Assembly: GCA_030596305.1 (NCBI GenBank) | Contig: JAUVKK010000050.1 | Location: 1-6,928, forward strand | Direction: 5' to 3' | Source: Helicobacteraceae bacterium | GTDB lineage: Bacteria > Campylobacterota > Campylobacteria > Campylobacterales > Sulfurimonadaceae | Length of the DNA: 6,928 nucleotides | Part shown: piece by piece, positions 1-5,860 of the stretch | Position numbering within the stretch: the stretch's first letter is position 1 | Layout of the letters: every line of letters begins with the position of its first letter | The notes under the pieces: model-generated | What the model was told of the DNA's origin: nothing | Database searches by the model: none | The model's input: only the letters and a program-made list of their open reading frames with translations | Translations under genes and position numbers: made by a program

Positions 1-336
1 TTTTTGGATCATCTCTACATAATGTGACAGGTTGAGAAAACTCTTGGCATTGGGTTGGACCTTGGCATTGTTTGCGCGTCTCATCAGTGGGGGAAGCCAG
101 CCGATCTCCAGTTGGCCGCCATTCATAACAAGGGCATCAGCATTACGAAGTTTTGAGATCAGTGAGGGGCGGGGAACAACAAAATGCGGGTCCCAGTTAC
201 CTTTAGCCAATACAATGGTCTTGACATGGTCTTTACCTATCTCTTTGGTGATTGCACCGATGTACGGGTAACTCACAGCAATATTAAGGTGAGCAAAAAG
301 TGTAAAAGGTAAAAAAAGCAACCAAATATATCTCAT
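1..336 (-). CDS. ZnuA/TroA-family metal ABC transporter substrate-binding protein (C-terminus beyond window)
   Basis: Periplasmic solute-binding component of a zinc- or manganese-type ABC importer; it would capture the metal and hand it to an inner-membrane permease. Only the first 112 codons are present, with no stop before the left edge. Residues 1-15 form a hydrophobic signal peptide ending LFA. The mature start HLNIAVSYPYIG is the usual first beta strand of the family. The motif WDPHFVVPRPS at 48-58 carries His51, which matches the first metal-ligand histidine of this family (DPHxxxPxP). NGGQLEIGWLP at 72-82 corresponds to the conserved G-x-x-LE-x-W-L segment. The ATG at 336 is preceded by AGGA, which overlaps the stop codon of the outer-membrane gene; 9 nt separate the two genes, so translation is probably coupled. 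Family assignment is firm. Zinc rather than manganese is inferred from the His-rich neighbours. ATPase and permease genes are expected to the left. Confidence 0.9.
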   Translation of the reverse strand, partial: MRYIWLLFLPFTLFAHLNIAVSYPYIGAITKEIGKDHVKTIVLAKGNWDPHFVVPRPSLISKLRNADALVMNGGQLEIGWLPPLMRRANNAKVQPNAKSFLNLSHYVEMIQK

Positions 337-345
337 TATATTGTC

Positions 346-1668
346 CTAAAAACTATGTGCGCCGTGTGCACCGATAGCGATGTTGAATTGTAGCATGACA
401 GTGTCGATGCTCTGTTGTTCACCATCTTCATTATACATGGCGTTATTACGGTTATATTGTAGACGTATACGGCTGAATTCGCTTGGATGGTACTCTGCCA
501 TGGCGCTATATCGGTTGAAGTTGTCAGAAGTACTGACAGGATTTGCAATTGTACTGTTCACATACTCTTGAGCCACACCTTTTTTTGTAATATCGTTTTG
601 ATAAATACTGTCATAGCGTACAGCTGCACGCCAGTTCATGTCATAGGAATAGACGAGCTGAGTATAGTAGCCTGACTGGGTTTTTTCCAGCTCAACACTG
701 TTGGTAGTTGTAGCTTTGTCATTGTATTGGGTTCCATCCATATGGCGCATCAACCATTCACTCTGCCATGATATAAAGCTGTAAGAGTCGAAGTAGTGTT
801 TGACGGTAAGGTCTGCACCATAAAGTGTACTGTTACCTGAAAATGCGTGTGGCCCCTCCTCATCTTCAAAATGGTCTATACGGCTGCTTCCATAGACGTA
901 TGAGACTCCTGGAAAGATAGTAGTGTCGCCGATGTCGAATGAGGTCTTTAGATAACCTACATACATAGAAGGAGCTCGGACTTCACTGCCCAAAACATCT
1001 GGATGGTCAGGGTCCGCACTATTTGGATCGATGATCTGACCATTGCCAAACATCGCCTCATTATTTCCTTGTAACACTTCAACACCTGCCATCAAGTAGA
1101 AAGGAGTAGGGGCAGTCCACTGCAGCTGCATACCCAGCTCATTAATACCGTGATTTCCTAAAAAAGCTTCATAGACTAGAGGCATATCGCCAAAATCCCA
1201 AAAGTGATGATGCTGTGCATTTAAACGTCCAAAGTCAGAGAGGAGTTTACCGCCGCGAAAACGAAGACCGGCAGGCAACATCGAGGTGGTAAAGTAGGCC
1301 TCTTCAACTTCAACGCCATGCTCACTAAAGTGAAAGACCGCATCCATACTGAAGTAGGGATCGACATTGCTTGAGAGAACAAGCTCTGCATAGTTAAAGT
1401 TAAAGCCGTTGTTGGCATTGTAGGTGGCATGGGAATGCTCACCATGACTGTGTGATCCCATTAGCGCGTGGGCTACACCGGGGATCTCAAGATGGCCCAG
1501 TTCTGAATCCTCCATATTACGATAGACGTAAGAGAAGTCGGTGATAAGCGAGATATCGGGGATATACTGTGATTGTGAGAAAGTACGTTCATTCATTGGT
1601 TTCAATGGTGGGACTTCGGCTAAAAGGGCAGAGACAACAATAGTAGATATTAATAGTGTTTTTTTCAT
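346..1668 (-). CDS. Histidine-rich outer-membrane beta-barrel protein, putative zinc/metal porin or receptor
   Basis: The 440-residue protein has a signal peptide (about 1-17, MKKTLLISTIVVSALLA) and no other hydrophobic helix. Many alternating amphipathic strands follow, and it ends in Phe440, the C-terminal aromatic typical of outer-membrane barrels. It has about 20 histidines, clustered in HSHGEHSH (73-80), HHH (153-155) and the C-terminal AHGAHSF. The stretch from about 92 to 205 (VDPYF, EVEEAY, GGKLLSDFGRLN, WDFGDMP, APTPFYLMAGVEVLQG) resembles proteins often annotated as zinc-regulated TonB-dependent outer-membrane receptors. No TonB box or plug domain is visible and the length fits a porin-sized barrel, so energised TonB transport is not supported here. 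The ATG at 1668 has a weak GGAAA upstream. Its position before a ZnuA-like gene suggests it passes zinc or a related metal to the periplasm; that role is inferred from context and His content. Confidence 0.8.
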   Translation of the reverse strand: MKKTLLISTIVVSALLAEVPPLKPMNERTFSQSQYIPDISLITDFSYVYRNMEDSELGHLEIPGVAHALMGSHSHGEHSHATYNANNGFNFNYAELVLSSNVDPYFSMDAVFHFSEHGVEVEEAYFTTSMLPAGLRFRGGKLLSDFGRLNAQHHHFWDFGDMPLVYEAFLGNHGINELGMQLQWTAPTPFYLMAGVEVLQGNNEAMFGNGQIIDPNSADPDHPDVLGSEVRAPSMYVGYLKTSFDIGDTTIFPGVSYVYGSSRIDHFEDEEGPHAFSGNSTLYGADLTVKHYFDSYSFISWQSEWLMRHMDGTQYNDKATTTNSVELEKTQSGYYTQLVYSYDMNWRAAVRYDSIYQNDITKKGVAQEYVNSTIANPVSTSDNFNRYSAMAEYHPSEFSRIRLQYNRNNAMYNEDGEQQSIDTVMLQFNIAIGAHGAHSF

Positions 1669-1683
1669 GTTTTTTCCATAATA

Positions 1684-1723
1684 AGCACGCTAGACAGTAG
1701 ACATAATAGCATACGGTCGTGCT
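1684..1723 (-). promoter_or_regulatory. Leader of the outer-membrane gene: candidate -10 within an inverted repeat
   Basis: In the 84-bp gap before the barrel gene, the minus strand has TGCTATTAT, an extended -10 (TATTAT at 1708-1703 preceded by TGC). The arms AGCACG (1684-1689) and CGTGCT (1718-1723) flank it with a 28-nt spacer. No good -35 is visible. The gap may hold an internal promoter or a long-spaced RNA stem; simple co-transcription from upstream is also possible. Confidence 0.3.
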
Positions 1724-1752
1724 GAAATAATTTAATTTATTAGTTTAGTTTT

Positions 1753-2019
1753 TTATGAAAAAAGTGGTGGTGCCCGAGAGCCTAATGCTGTTTTGAAGTG
1801 CTGAAAGTGTTGGTTCGATAATGCTGAAACAGGCTCATGTACCGGGGCGTTTATTCGAAGAATAACGGTCTCTTCAGGTATTAATGCGCTGTCATGTTCC
1901 AGCAAAGTACAGACCTGACAATCACTGCTGTGGTTGTGCGGCAACAACTCATGCAGGCTTGTTGTGAATGTACTGATGATAAAAAGTAGTGCTAATAGTG
2001 CGTTTATCTGCCATTTCAT
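1753..2019 (-). CDS. Small exported Cys/His-rich protein, candidate periplasmic metal-binding protein
   Basis: The 88-residue protein has an N-terminal hydrophobic segment (about 5-20, NALLALLFIISTFTTS) that fits a signal peptide or membrane anchor. A dense putative metal site follows at 23-42: His23, His28, His30, Cys34, Cys37 (CQVC) and His42. More histidines occur at 61, 71 and 74. The C-terminus SRAPPLFS recalls the RAPP-like ends of small DUF2946-type exported proteins found near metal-handling genes, but I cannot confirm family membership. It is the first gene of the leftward metal cluster, 84 bp before the outer-membrane gene, so a periplasmic metallochaperone or metal sensor role is plausible but unproven. 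No Shine-Dalgarno is visible before the ATG at 2019, and no other in-frame start would keep the signal sequence. A perfect dyad sits immediately upstream. Confidence 0.75.
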   Translation of the reverse strand: MKWQINALLALLFIISTFTTSLHELLPHNHSSDCQVCTLLEHDSALIPEETVILRINAPVHEPVSALSNQHFQHFKTALGSRAPPLFS

Positions 2020-2021
2020 AG

Positions 2022-2036
2022 ATGGTATTTTACCAT
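2022..2036. promoter_or_regulatory. Perfect dyad ATGGTA-TTT-TACCAT next to the small Cys/His gene start
   Basis: Six-base arms at 2022-2027 and 2031-2036 are exact reverse complements around TTT, ending 2 bp from the ATG at 2019. On the minus strand the dyad contains TAAAAT (2032-2027) and a second TAAAAT lies at 2042-2037; either could act as a -10, though no good -35 is seen. The layout fits an operator overlapping a promoter, for example for a metal-responsive repressor. I do not recognise it as a published Fur or Zur consensus. Confidence 0.4.
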
Positions 2037-2057
2037 ATTTTAATAACCGGAGGCAGG

Positions 2058-4907
2058 TTATCGCATCTTGACACAGTCTTTACCGGCATTTTTGGCCTCA
2101 TAAAGGGCCTCGTCCAAACGTTTGAAGAGGATCTCTCCGGTGTCACCTTTCTGGCACTCTGTGACGCCAAAACTGCTGGTAATACAACAATCAATACCGA
2201 TATCTATCTTGCTGATCTCGTGGCGCAGTATCTCAGCTGTTGTCATGGCATTCTCATTGGATGTATGTGGCAGCAAGATCAAAAACTCTTCGCCGCCCCA
2301 GCGTACAAATACGTCATCATGGCGTATTTTGTGGTTAATGGCATTGCTTAACAGTATGAGTATCCGGTCTCCGGTAAGATGACCGTAATTATCGTTGATT
2401 TGTTTAAAATCATCGATGTCAAGTAGTATAAATGAACAGATCGAACCGTTTTCTCTAAAGTCATCAAGGTGCTTTTGATAGATAAAGTCGAGATAACTTC
2501 GGTTGTAGGCACCGGTCAACTTGTCATGGTTCGCCTGATACTGAAATCGTTTAGACTCCTCTTCCATCTCGGTAACGTCAGTCATAGAGATGATGTAGTT
2601 GTCGTTTGGCAACTTGTTTAGATTGAGCTTCATTACCCTTTTTTGACCCGAAGGCGCATGTTTGATTACACCTAAAATATCCTCCTCTGCCAAGGTCGAG
2701 ATACAGTTGCACCCTTCACAGTCTGCAGTGAGTTTTTTAGCTGAAAAGTAGTTCTCATCTTCCTCAAAGATATCCATCACACAGTTGTATCTCTTTTTGA
2801 GCTCTTCGACGGTGAGAAGACCTAAAAAGTGTAAGAGCGCTTTATTGGCATGAATGATCTCTGTATCGTTTGAGAGAAGAAAGAGAGTACCGCTGTACTC
2901 TAAGACATTTTCCAAGGTCTTTTTGAGTGTCGTCTCATTGATCTCTTGGTGTTTCTCTTGTGTAATATCGGTAGAGAAGATGACATAGACATCTTTGCCG
3001 AAATAGTTGGTGTGATAGATCTGCGAACGGGTAGGGTATTGTGAACCGTCCTTGCTCTGATGAACACTTTCGTTGACTACCATTTTGTCTTTGTCGACAA
3101 CACTCTTCATCTTTGCGACATGTTCAGCGGTAAGCTCCGGATTGATGGCATAGACATCCATCTTTAACAGCTCTTCTAGCGTATAATCGAGAATCTGCAG
3201 GGCCTTTGTGTTGGCATAAATATAGGTCAATGTTTCGGTATCAACGATATAGACCTCATTGATGGTGTTTTCAACCAAAAATGAGAGCTCTTCGTGTCGC
3301 AGCTGCTCCTCTTTAAGCTCACTCAAGTCATAAATGGTACCGACAGTTCGATAGAGACGGTTTTCAGTTGTAAAACTGAGGTGGGTGATAAGCTTGATGT
3401 GGCGCAGTACGCCGTTAGGGAGGATAATACGGCAATTAAGTTCATACCCCTCGTGTCTGTCGGTTGCCTCCTCCATAATAGTCAATGCTTTTGCCTGATC
3501 AGCCGGATGGATAAGACGGCGAAGCAGAGTCATAAGCGAACGGAAGCCGCTTTTATAGGCATTTGGATCAAAATAATCCAGTCCAAATATCTCTTTTGCA
3601 ATATCTGAGAATTCGATGGTATCATGGTCATGACTTCGTATAAAGTAACCAATACGTCCTGTTTTGACCACAGTGCTGAGCAGCTGTTGATTGAACTCGT
3701 ATTCTGCTTGTGTCACTTTAAACAGATGACTAAGTGCTTTAAAGGTTCTGTTCTCATCACTGTTAAAAGAGTGATTGCATAAGGGTTTATAGTTATTTGG
3801 TTTATCTATGTTTTCACTCAGGGCAACAATGGTCATACTCTCGTTAAAAAGATAGTTTTCACTGTTGGCATGAAAAAATTCACCATAGGTAAAAAAGCCT
3901 GCTGTGGCTGCCATCTGCGCATAGGGTTCGATCTCTGTATGAATGATATCACTCATAAAACGGCGTCGTGCCATACAGGAGTAGATAAAAAAGGTCTCGA
4001 TATTTTTGTTAGAGAAGTGTTCTGCTTTTTCAAATGAGTTGTGCATCACCTGGTTGATGTCGGCAAACCCTAGGTAGACTCTGTCCCCTTCATCTATATT
4101 GCCGGCAAAGAGCAGTGAACCATCATCAAACTTTGCCACAACAGCTCTGGCAAAAACAAGATCATTACGTTTAAGAAGAAGCGGAAACTCTATACCTATA
4201 TTAGGGAGAGCATCTTCTATCTCTTTATCAAGATATTTTCTATATGTCTCAGCGGCAGGGAAGTGATCTATCTCATAGACTCTATTGTCTATTGCTTTTG
4301 TGACGATCATCGCACGTCCCAATGGCTGCCAGTCAAAACTGTAATCAGTTTGGACATGCAGTCGATCTGAATTTAAAGCAACACCAACAGCACCGTTAGC
4401 GATAATATCTTTGCCATATATGACATAGGTCTGATTGAAAGAAGCACCATCTCCTGCCATACCCCCAGCTATAGATGTTGTTGGCGAGAGCTTGTGAATC
4501 GCAGATAAAAAAGATTCTCCGTTTGTTGTTGTTCCGTCAGTAAAGGTCAAAAGGAGCTTTGTCCTATCTGTGACTAAGTTTTCAACAAGTGAATGTGCTG
4601 ACTGTTTGGCACTACAGTTTTCAATGGCAAAGGCACTTATACGGGTATATTCAAAACTGCTGAAAGAGATGACGGTAGAGTTGGTATAGACACTTCCTGC
4701 TTCGATCTCTCCGTCTGTTGTTGCTCCGATGACTACCGCCTGCGGTAACTCACTGCTAAGGGTGTCAAGCATAGATTGTAGATTTTCAAGGTCATCCTGC
4801 AGAGAGCTGAAGACCTGAACCAGAAGGTTAGGCTCATTTTTAAAGATGAGCAGTTGCGAAGGCTGCAGAGATTGGACATGAAAAAGTGTTACTGTCTCTG
4901 TTTTCAC
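2058..4907 (-). CDS. FIST-PAS-PAS-PAS-GGDEF sensory diguanylate cyclase
   Basis: Cytoplasmic 949-residue signalling protein expected to make cyclic di-GMP from two GTP in response to a ligand. FIST-N spans about 30-215 (TDGTTTNGE at 123-131, AGGMAGDGA at 147-155) and FIST-C about 216-365 (IYSCMARRR at 308-316). FIST domains were proposed in the literature to sense small ligands such as amino acids. PAS-type segments follow at about 410-530 (LIHPADQAKA), 540-650 (ending DITQEK) and 660-782 (ending MTDVTEMEEE). GGDEF covers about 785-946, with the entry motif DKLTGAYNR, the metal/substrate region LLDIDDFKQINDNYGH, GGEEF at 871-875 and an intact product-inhibition site RHDD (862-865) five residues before it. 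The enzyme therefore looks active and feedback-inhibited. There are no transmembrane segments. The start is GTG at 4907, with AAAGG 7 nt upstream; the next in-frame Met is residue 46, inside the fold. The third PAS segment carries an unusual CEGCNC. Confidence 0.95.
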   Translation of the reverse strand: MKTETVTLFHVQSLQPSQLLIFKNEPNLLVQVFSSLQDDLENLQSMLDTLSSELPQAVVIGATTDGEIEAGSVYTNSTVISFSSFEYTRISAFAIENCSAKQSAHSLVENLVTDRTKLLLTFTDGTTTNGESFLSAIHKLSPTTSIAGGMAGDGASFNQTYVIYGKDIIANGAVGVALNSDRLHVQTDYSFDWQPLGRAMIVTKAIDNRVYEIDHFPAAETYRKYLDKEIEDALPNIGIEFPLLLKRNDLVFARAVVAKFDDGSLLFAGNIDEGDRVYLGFADINQVMHNSFEKAEHFSNKNIETFFIYSCMARRRFMSDIIHTEIEPYAQMAATAGFFTYGEFFHANSENYLFNESMTIVALSENIDKPNNYKPLCNHSFNSDENRTFKALSHLFKVTQAEYEFNQQLLSTVVKTGRIGYFIRSHDHDTIEFSDIAKEIFGLDYFDPNAYKSGFRSLMTLLRRLIHPADQAKALTIMEEATDRHEGYELNCRIILPNGVLRHIKLITHLSFTTENRLYRTVGTIYDLSELKEEQLRHEELSFLVENTINEVYIVDTETLTYIYANTKALQILDYTLEELLKMDVYAINPELTAEHVAKMKSVVDKDKMVVNESVHQSKDGSQYPTRSQIYHTNYFGKDVYVIFSTDITQEKHQEINETTLKKTLENVLEYSGTLFLLSNDTEIIHANKALLHFLGLLTVEELKKRYNCVMDIFEEDENYFSAKKLTADCEGCNCISTLAEEDILGVIKHAPSGQKRVMKLNLNKLPNDNYIISMTDVTEMEEESKRFQYQANHDKLTGAYNRSYLDFIYQKHLDDFRENGSICSFILLDIDDFKQINDNYGHLTGDRILILLSNAINHKIRHDDVFVRWGGEEFLILLPHTSNENAMTTAEILRHEISKIDIGIDCCITSSFGVTECQKGDTGEILFKRLDEALYEAKNAGKDCVKMR

Positions 4908-4932
4908 GGTTTAGCCTTTGGCATATAGATCT

Positions 4933-4960
4933 ATTATAGAGCAAAAAAGGCTAAAAACAA
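4933..4960 (-). promoter_or_regulatory. Candidate promoter of the FIST-PAS-GGDEF gene
   Basis: On the minus strand a perfect -10 TATAAT (4938-4933) lies 16 nt downstream of TTGTTT (4960-4955), a fair -35. Transcription would start near 4926, giving a leader of about 19 nt that contains the AAAGG ribosome-binding site. Spacing and -10 quality make it the best sigma70-type promoter in the window. Confidence 0.6.
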
Positions 4961-4968
4961 GTTATGGC

Positions 4969-4978
4969 GTAACGTTAC
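4969..4978. repeat. Perfect 10-bp palindrome GTAACGTTAC
   Basis: Its two halves are exact reverse complements. It lies 8 bp beyond the -35 of the cyclase promoter, a usual position for an activator or repressor. A second overlapping inverted pair, GTTA (4961-4964) and TAAC (4970-4973), extends the symmetry toward the promoter. The binding factor is unknown. Confidence 0.4.
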
Positions 4979-5103
4979 CTGTGTCGAAGGCGATACTAGA
5001 GATATTGTTCATCAAGAGCCACCGTCTGTCATAACGTGTTCAACATGAATGCTTTTGTAAGAAAGTGTATAAACTATAATTTTTTGTAATTCGAATTTCA
5101 CTG

Positions 5104-5126
5104 GGTATATAAGAAAATTATATATC
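5104..5126. repeat. Interrupted palindrome TATATAA-GAAAA-TTATATA
   Basis: Seven-base arms at 5106-5112 and 5118-5124 are exact reverse complements around GAAAA. Flanking G5104 and G5105 could pair with C5126 and (as wobble) T5125 in RNA. It lies about 90 bp before the response-regulator start. It could be an operator or simply AT-rich DNA. Confidence 0.35.
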
Positions 5127-5162
5127 ACAAAAGTATCAAATTATAATAATAAAACTCCTATT

Positions 5163-5193
5163 TAACACATCACTAACACTCTTTAGATATATT
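5163..5193 (+). promoter_or_regulatory. Candidate activator-dependent promoter of the two-component operon
   Basis: TAACAC occurs at 5163-5168 and again at 5174-5179, exactly 11 bp apart. A -10-like TATATT follows at 5188-5193 and there is no recognisable -35. OmpR/PhoB-family regulators typically bind tandem half-sites about one helical turn apart, placed over the -35 region, so these repeats may be the binding site of the regulator encoded just downstream. The estimated start near 5200 would leave a leader of about 13 nt containing the ribosome-binding site. Confidence 0.4.
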
Positions 5194-5212
5194 AATTGTA
5201 GAAGGAATAGTA

Positions 5213-5860
5213 ATGCGAATTTTAATGTTAGAAGACAATATACAGCTTTCACAATTGGTGAGTGCCTACCTGAGTCAACATTTCGTTGTAGATGCACTTG
5301 CCACTATAGGCGAGGCCAGTGACTATATCGACCAATTTTATTATGACGTTGTTCTATTGGACAGGGATATTAACGGGATAGATGTCGGAATGTCATTGAT
5401 AAAAAAGATCAAAGAGAAAAACTCTCAGACGGGTGTGATCGTGATCAGTGCCTACGATACGATCGCTGACAAGATCAGCGGCCTGAACCTTGGGGCAGAC
5501 GATTACCTCGACAAACCTTTTGATAATGATGAACTGTTGGCACGGATCTTTGCTCTTGCAAGACGTAACCAAAAATCGACAGTGGTCGATCTTGATGGTC
5601 TGAGATGTGAACCTAGCTCAAAACAGCTTCAGTACGACGGTGAGATGGTCTCACTGACCCGTAAAGAGAGTGATCTCTTCTTCTATCTGCTGAAAAAACA
5701 GGGATCGATCGTCTCAAAAGAGGAGCTGCTGGACGCGCTGTATCTCAACCCGCAAAATATCTCGTCAAACACCATTGATGTGACAATAGGACATATTCGT
5801 AAAAAGCTGCCGGTGAAGGTTATTAAGACGATCAAAACACGAGGATATACCATTGAATAA
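5213..5860 (+). CDS. OmpR/PhoB-family DNA-binding response regulator
   Basis: The 215-residue transcription factor has a receiver domain (1-117) and a winged-helix trans_reg_C domain (about 125-215). The receiver has the acidic pair Glu7/Asp8, the phosphoacceptor Asp50 (VVLLD), Ser79 in the Thr/Ser position, the switch-region Tyr98 and Lys101 in KPF. The effector domain shows the recognition-helix region SSNTIDVTIGHIRKKL (184-199) and the wing IKTIKTRGY (204-212). All residues needed for phosphorelay are present. The ATG at 5213 has a strong AAGGA 6 nt upstream. The gene overlaps the histidine kinase by 8 bp, so the two form a cognate pair. The general architecture is shared with epsilonproteobacterial systems such as ArsRS and DccRS, but I cannot assign this one to a named system or regulon. 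Autoregulation is suggested by the 11-bp-spaced direct repeats upstream. Confidence 0.96.
   Translation: MRILMLEDNIQLSQLVSAYLSQHFVVDALATIGEASDYIDQFYYDVVLLDRDINGIDVGMSLIKKIKEKNSQTGVIVISAYDTIADKISGLNLGADDYLDKPFDNDELLARIFALARRNQKSTVVDLDGLRCEPSSKQLQYDGEMVSLTRKESDLFFYLLKKQGSIVSKEELLDALYLNPQNISSNTIDVTIGHIRKKLPVKVIKTIKTRGYTIE

Larger units (their letters stand above)
4908..5212. other. Divergent intergenic region between the cyclase and the two-component operon
   Basis: No gene is supported in these 305 bp; the right half is strongly AT-rich. It carries the leftward cyclase promoter near the left end, a rightward promoter candidate near the right end, perfect 10-bp palindromes at 4925-4934, 4969-4978 and 5088-5097, a longer interrupted palindrome at 5104-5126, and two TAACAC direct repeats at 5163-5179. 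Such density of symmetric elements suggests regulator binding, although AT-rich DNA produces some by chance. Confidence 0.85.

Noticed and set aside
32..271. Open frame of 79 codons on the plus strand
   Set aside because: It lies fully antisense to the znuA-like gene, whose conserved motifs establish the minus-strand reading; the product has no recognisable features.
336..548. Minus-strand frame of 70 codons overlapping the end of the barrel gene
   Set aside because: Out-of-frame shadow of the barrel gene, whose in-frame C-terminus ends in the expected Phe.
1221..1445. Minus-strand frame of 74 codons inside the barrel gene
   Set aside because: Alternative-frame shadow of a well-supported coding region, with low-complexity composition.
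2022..2036. The dyad as a classical Fur or Zur box
   Set aside because: It does not resemble the Fur GATAAT-type repeats or the enterobacterial Zur consensus as I know them; kept only as a generic operator candidate.
2043..2061. Stem ATAACC/GGTTAT at the end of the cyclase gene as a rho-independent terminator
   Set aside because: The stem is only 6 bp, AT-rich at its base, has a 7-nt loop and is followed by TAAAATATGG rather than a T run; at most it attenuates read-through.
2022..2382. Two plus-strand open frames antisense to the GGDEF domain
   Set aside because: They oppose the GGEEF-coding region and lack ribosome-binding sites; the first begins inside the dyad.
3294..3608. Plus-strand frame of 104 codons antisense to the PAS region
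   Set aside because: Shadow of the cyclase gene; no Shine-Dalgarno and no plausible protein features.
5075..5147. Perfect TATAAT hexamers at 5075-5080 and 5142-5147 as main promoters of the two-component operon
   Set aside because: Neither has an acceptable -35 at normal spacing and the region is AT-rich; they remain possible but weaker than the element at 5163-5193.
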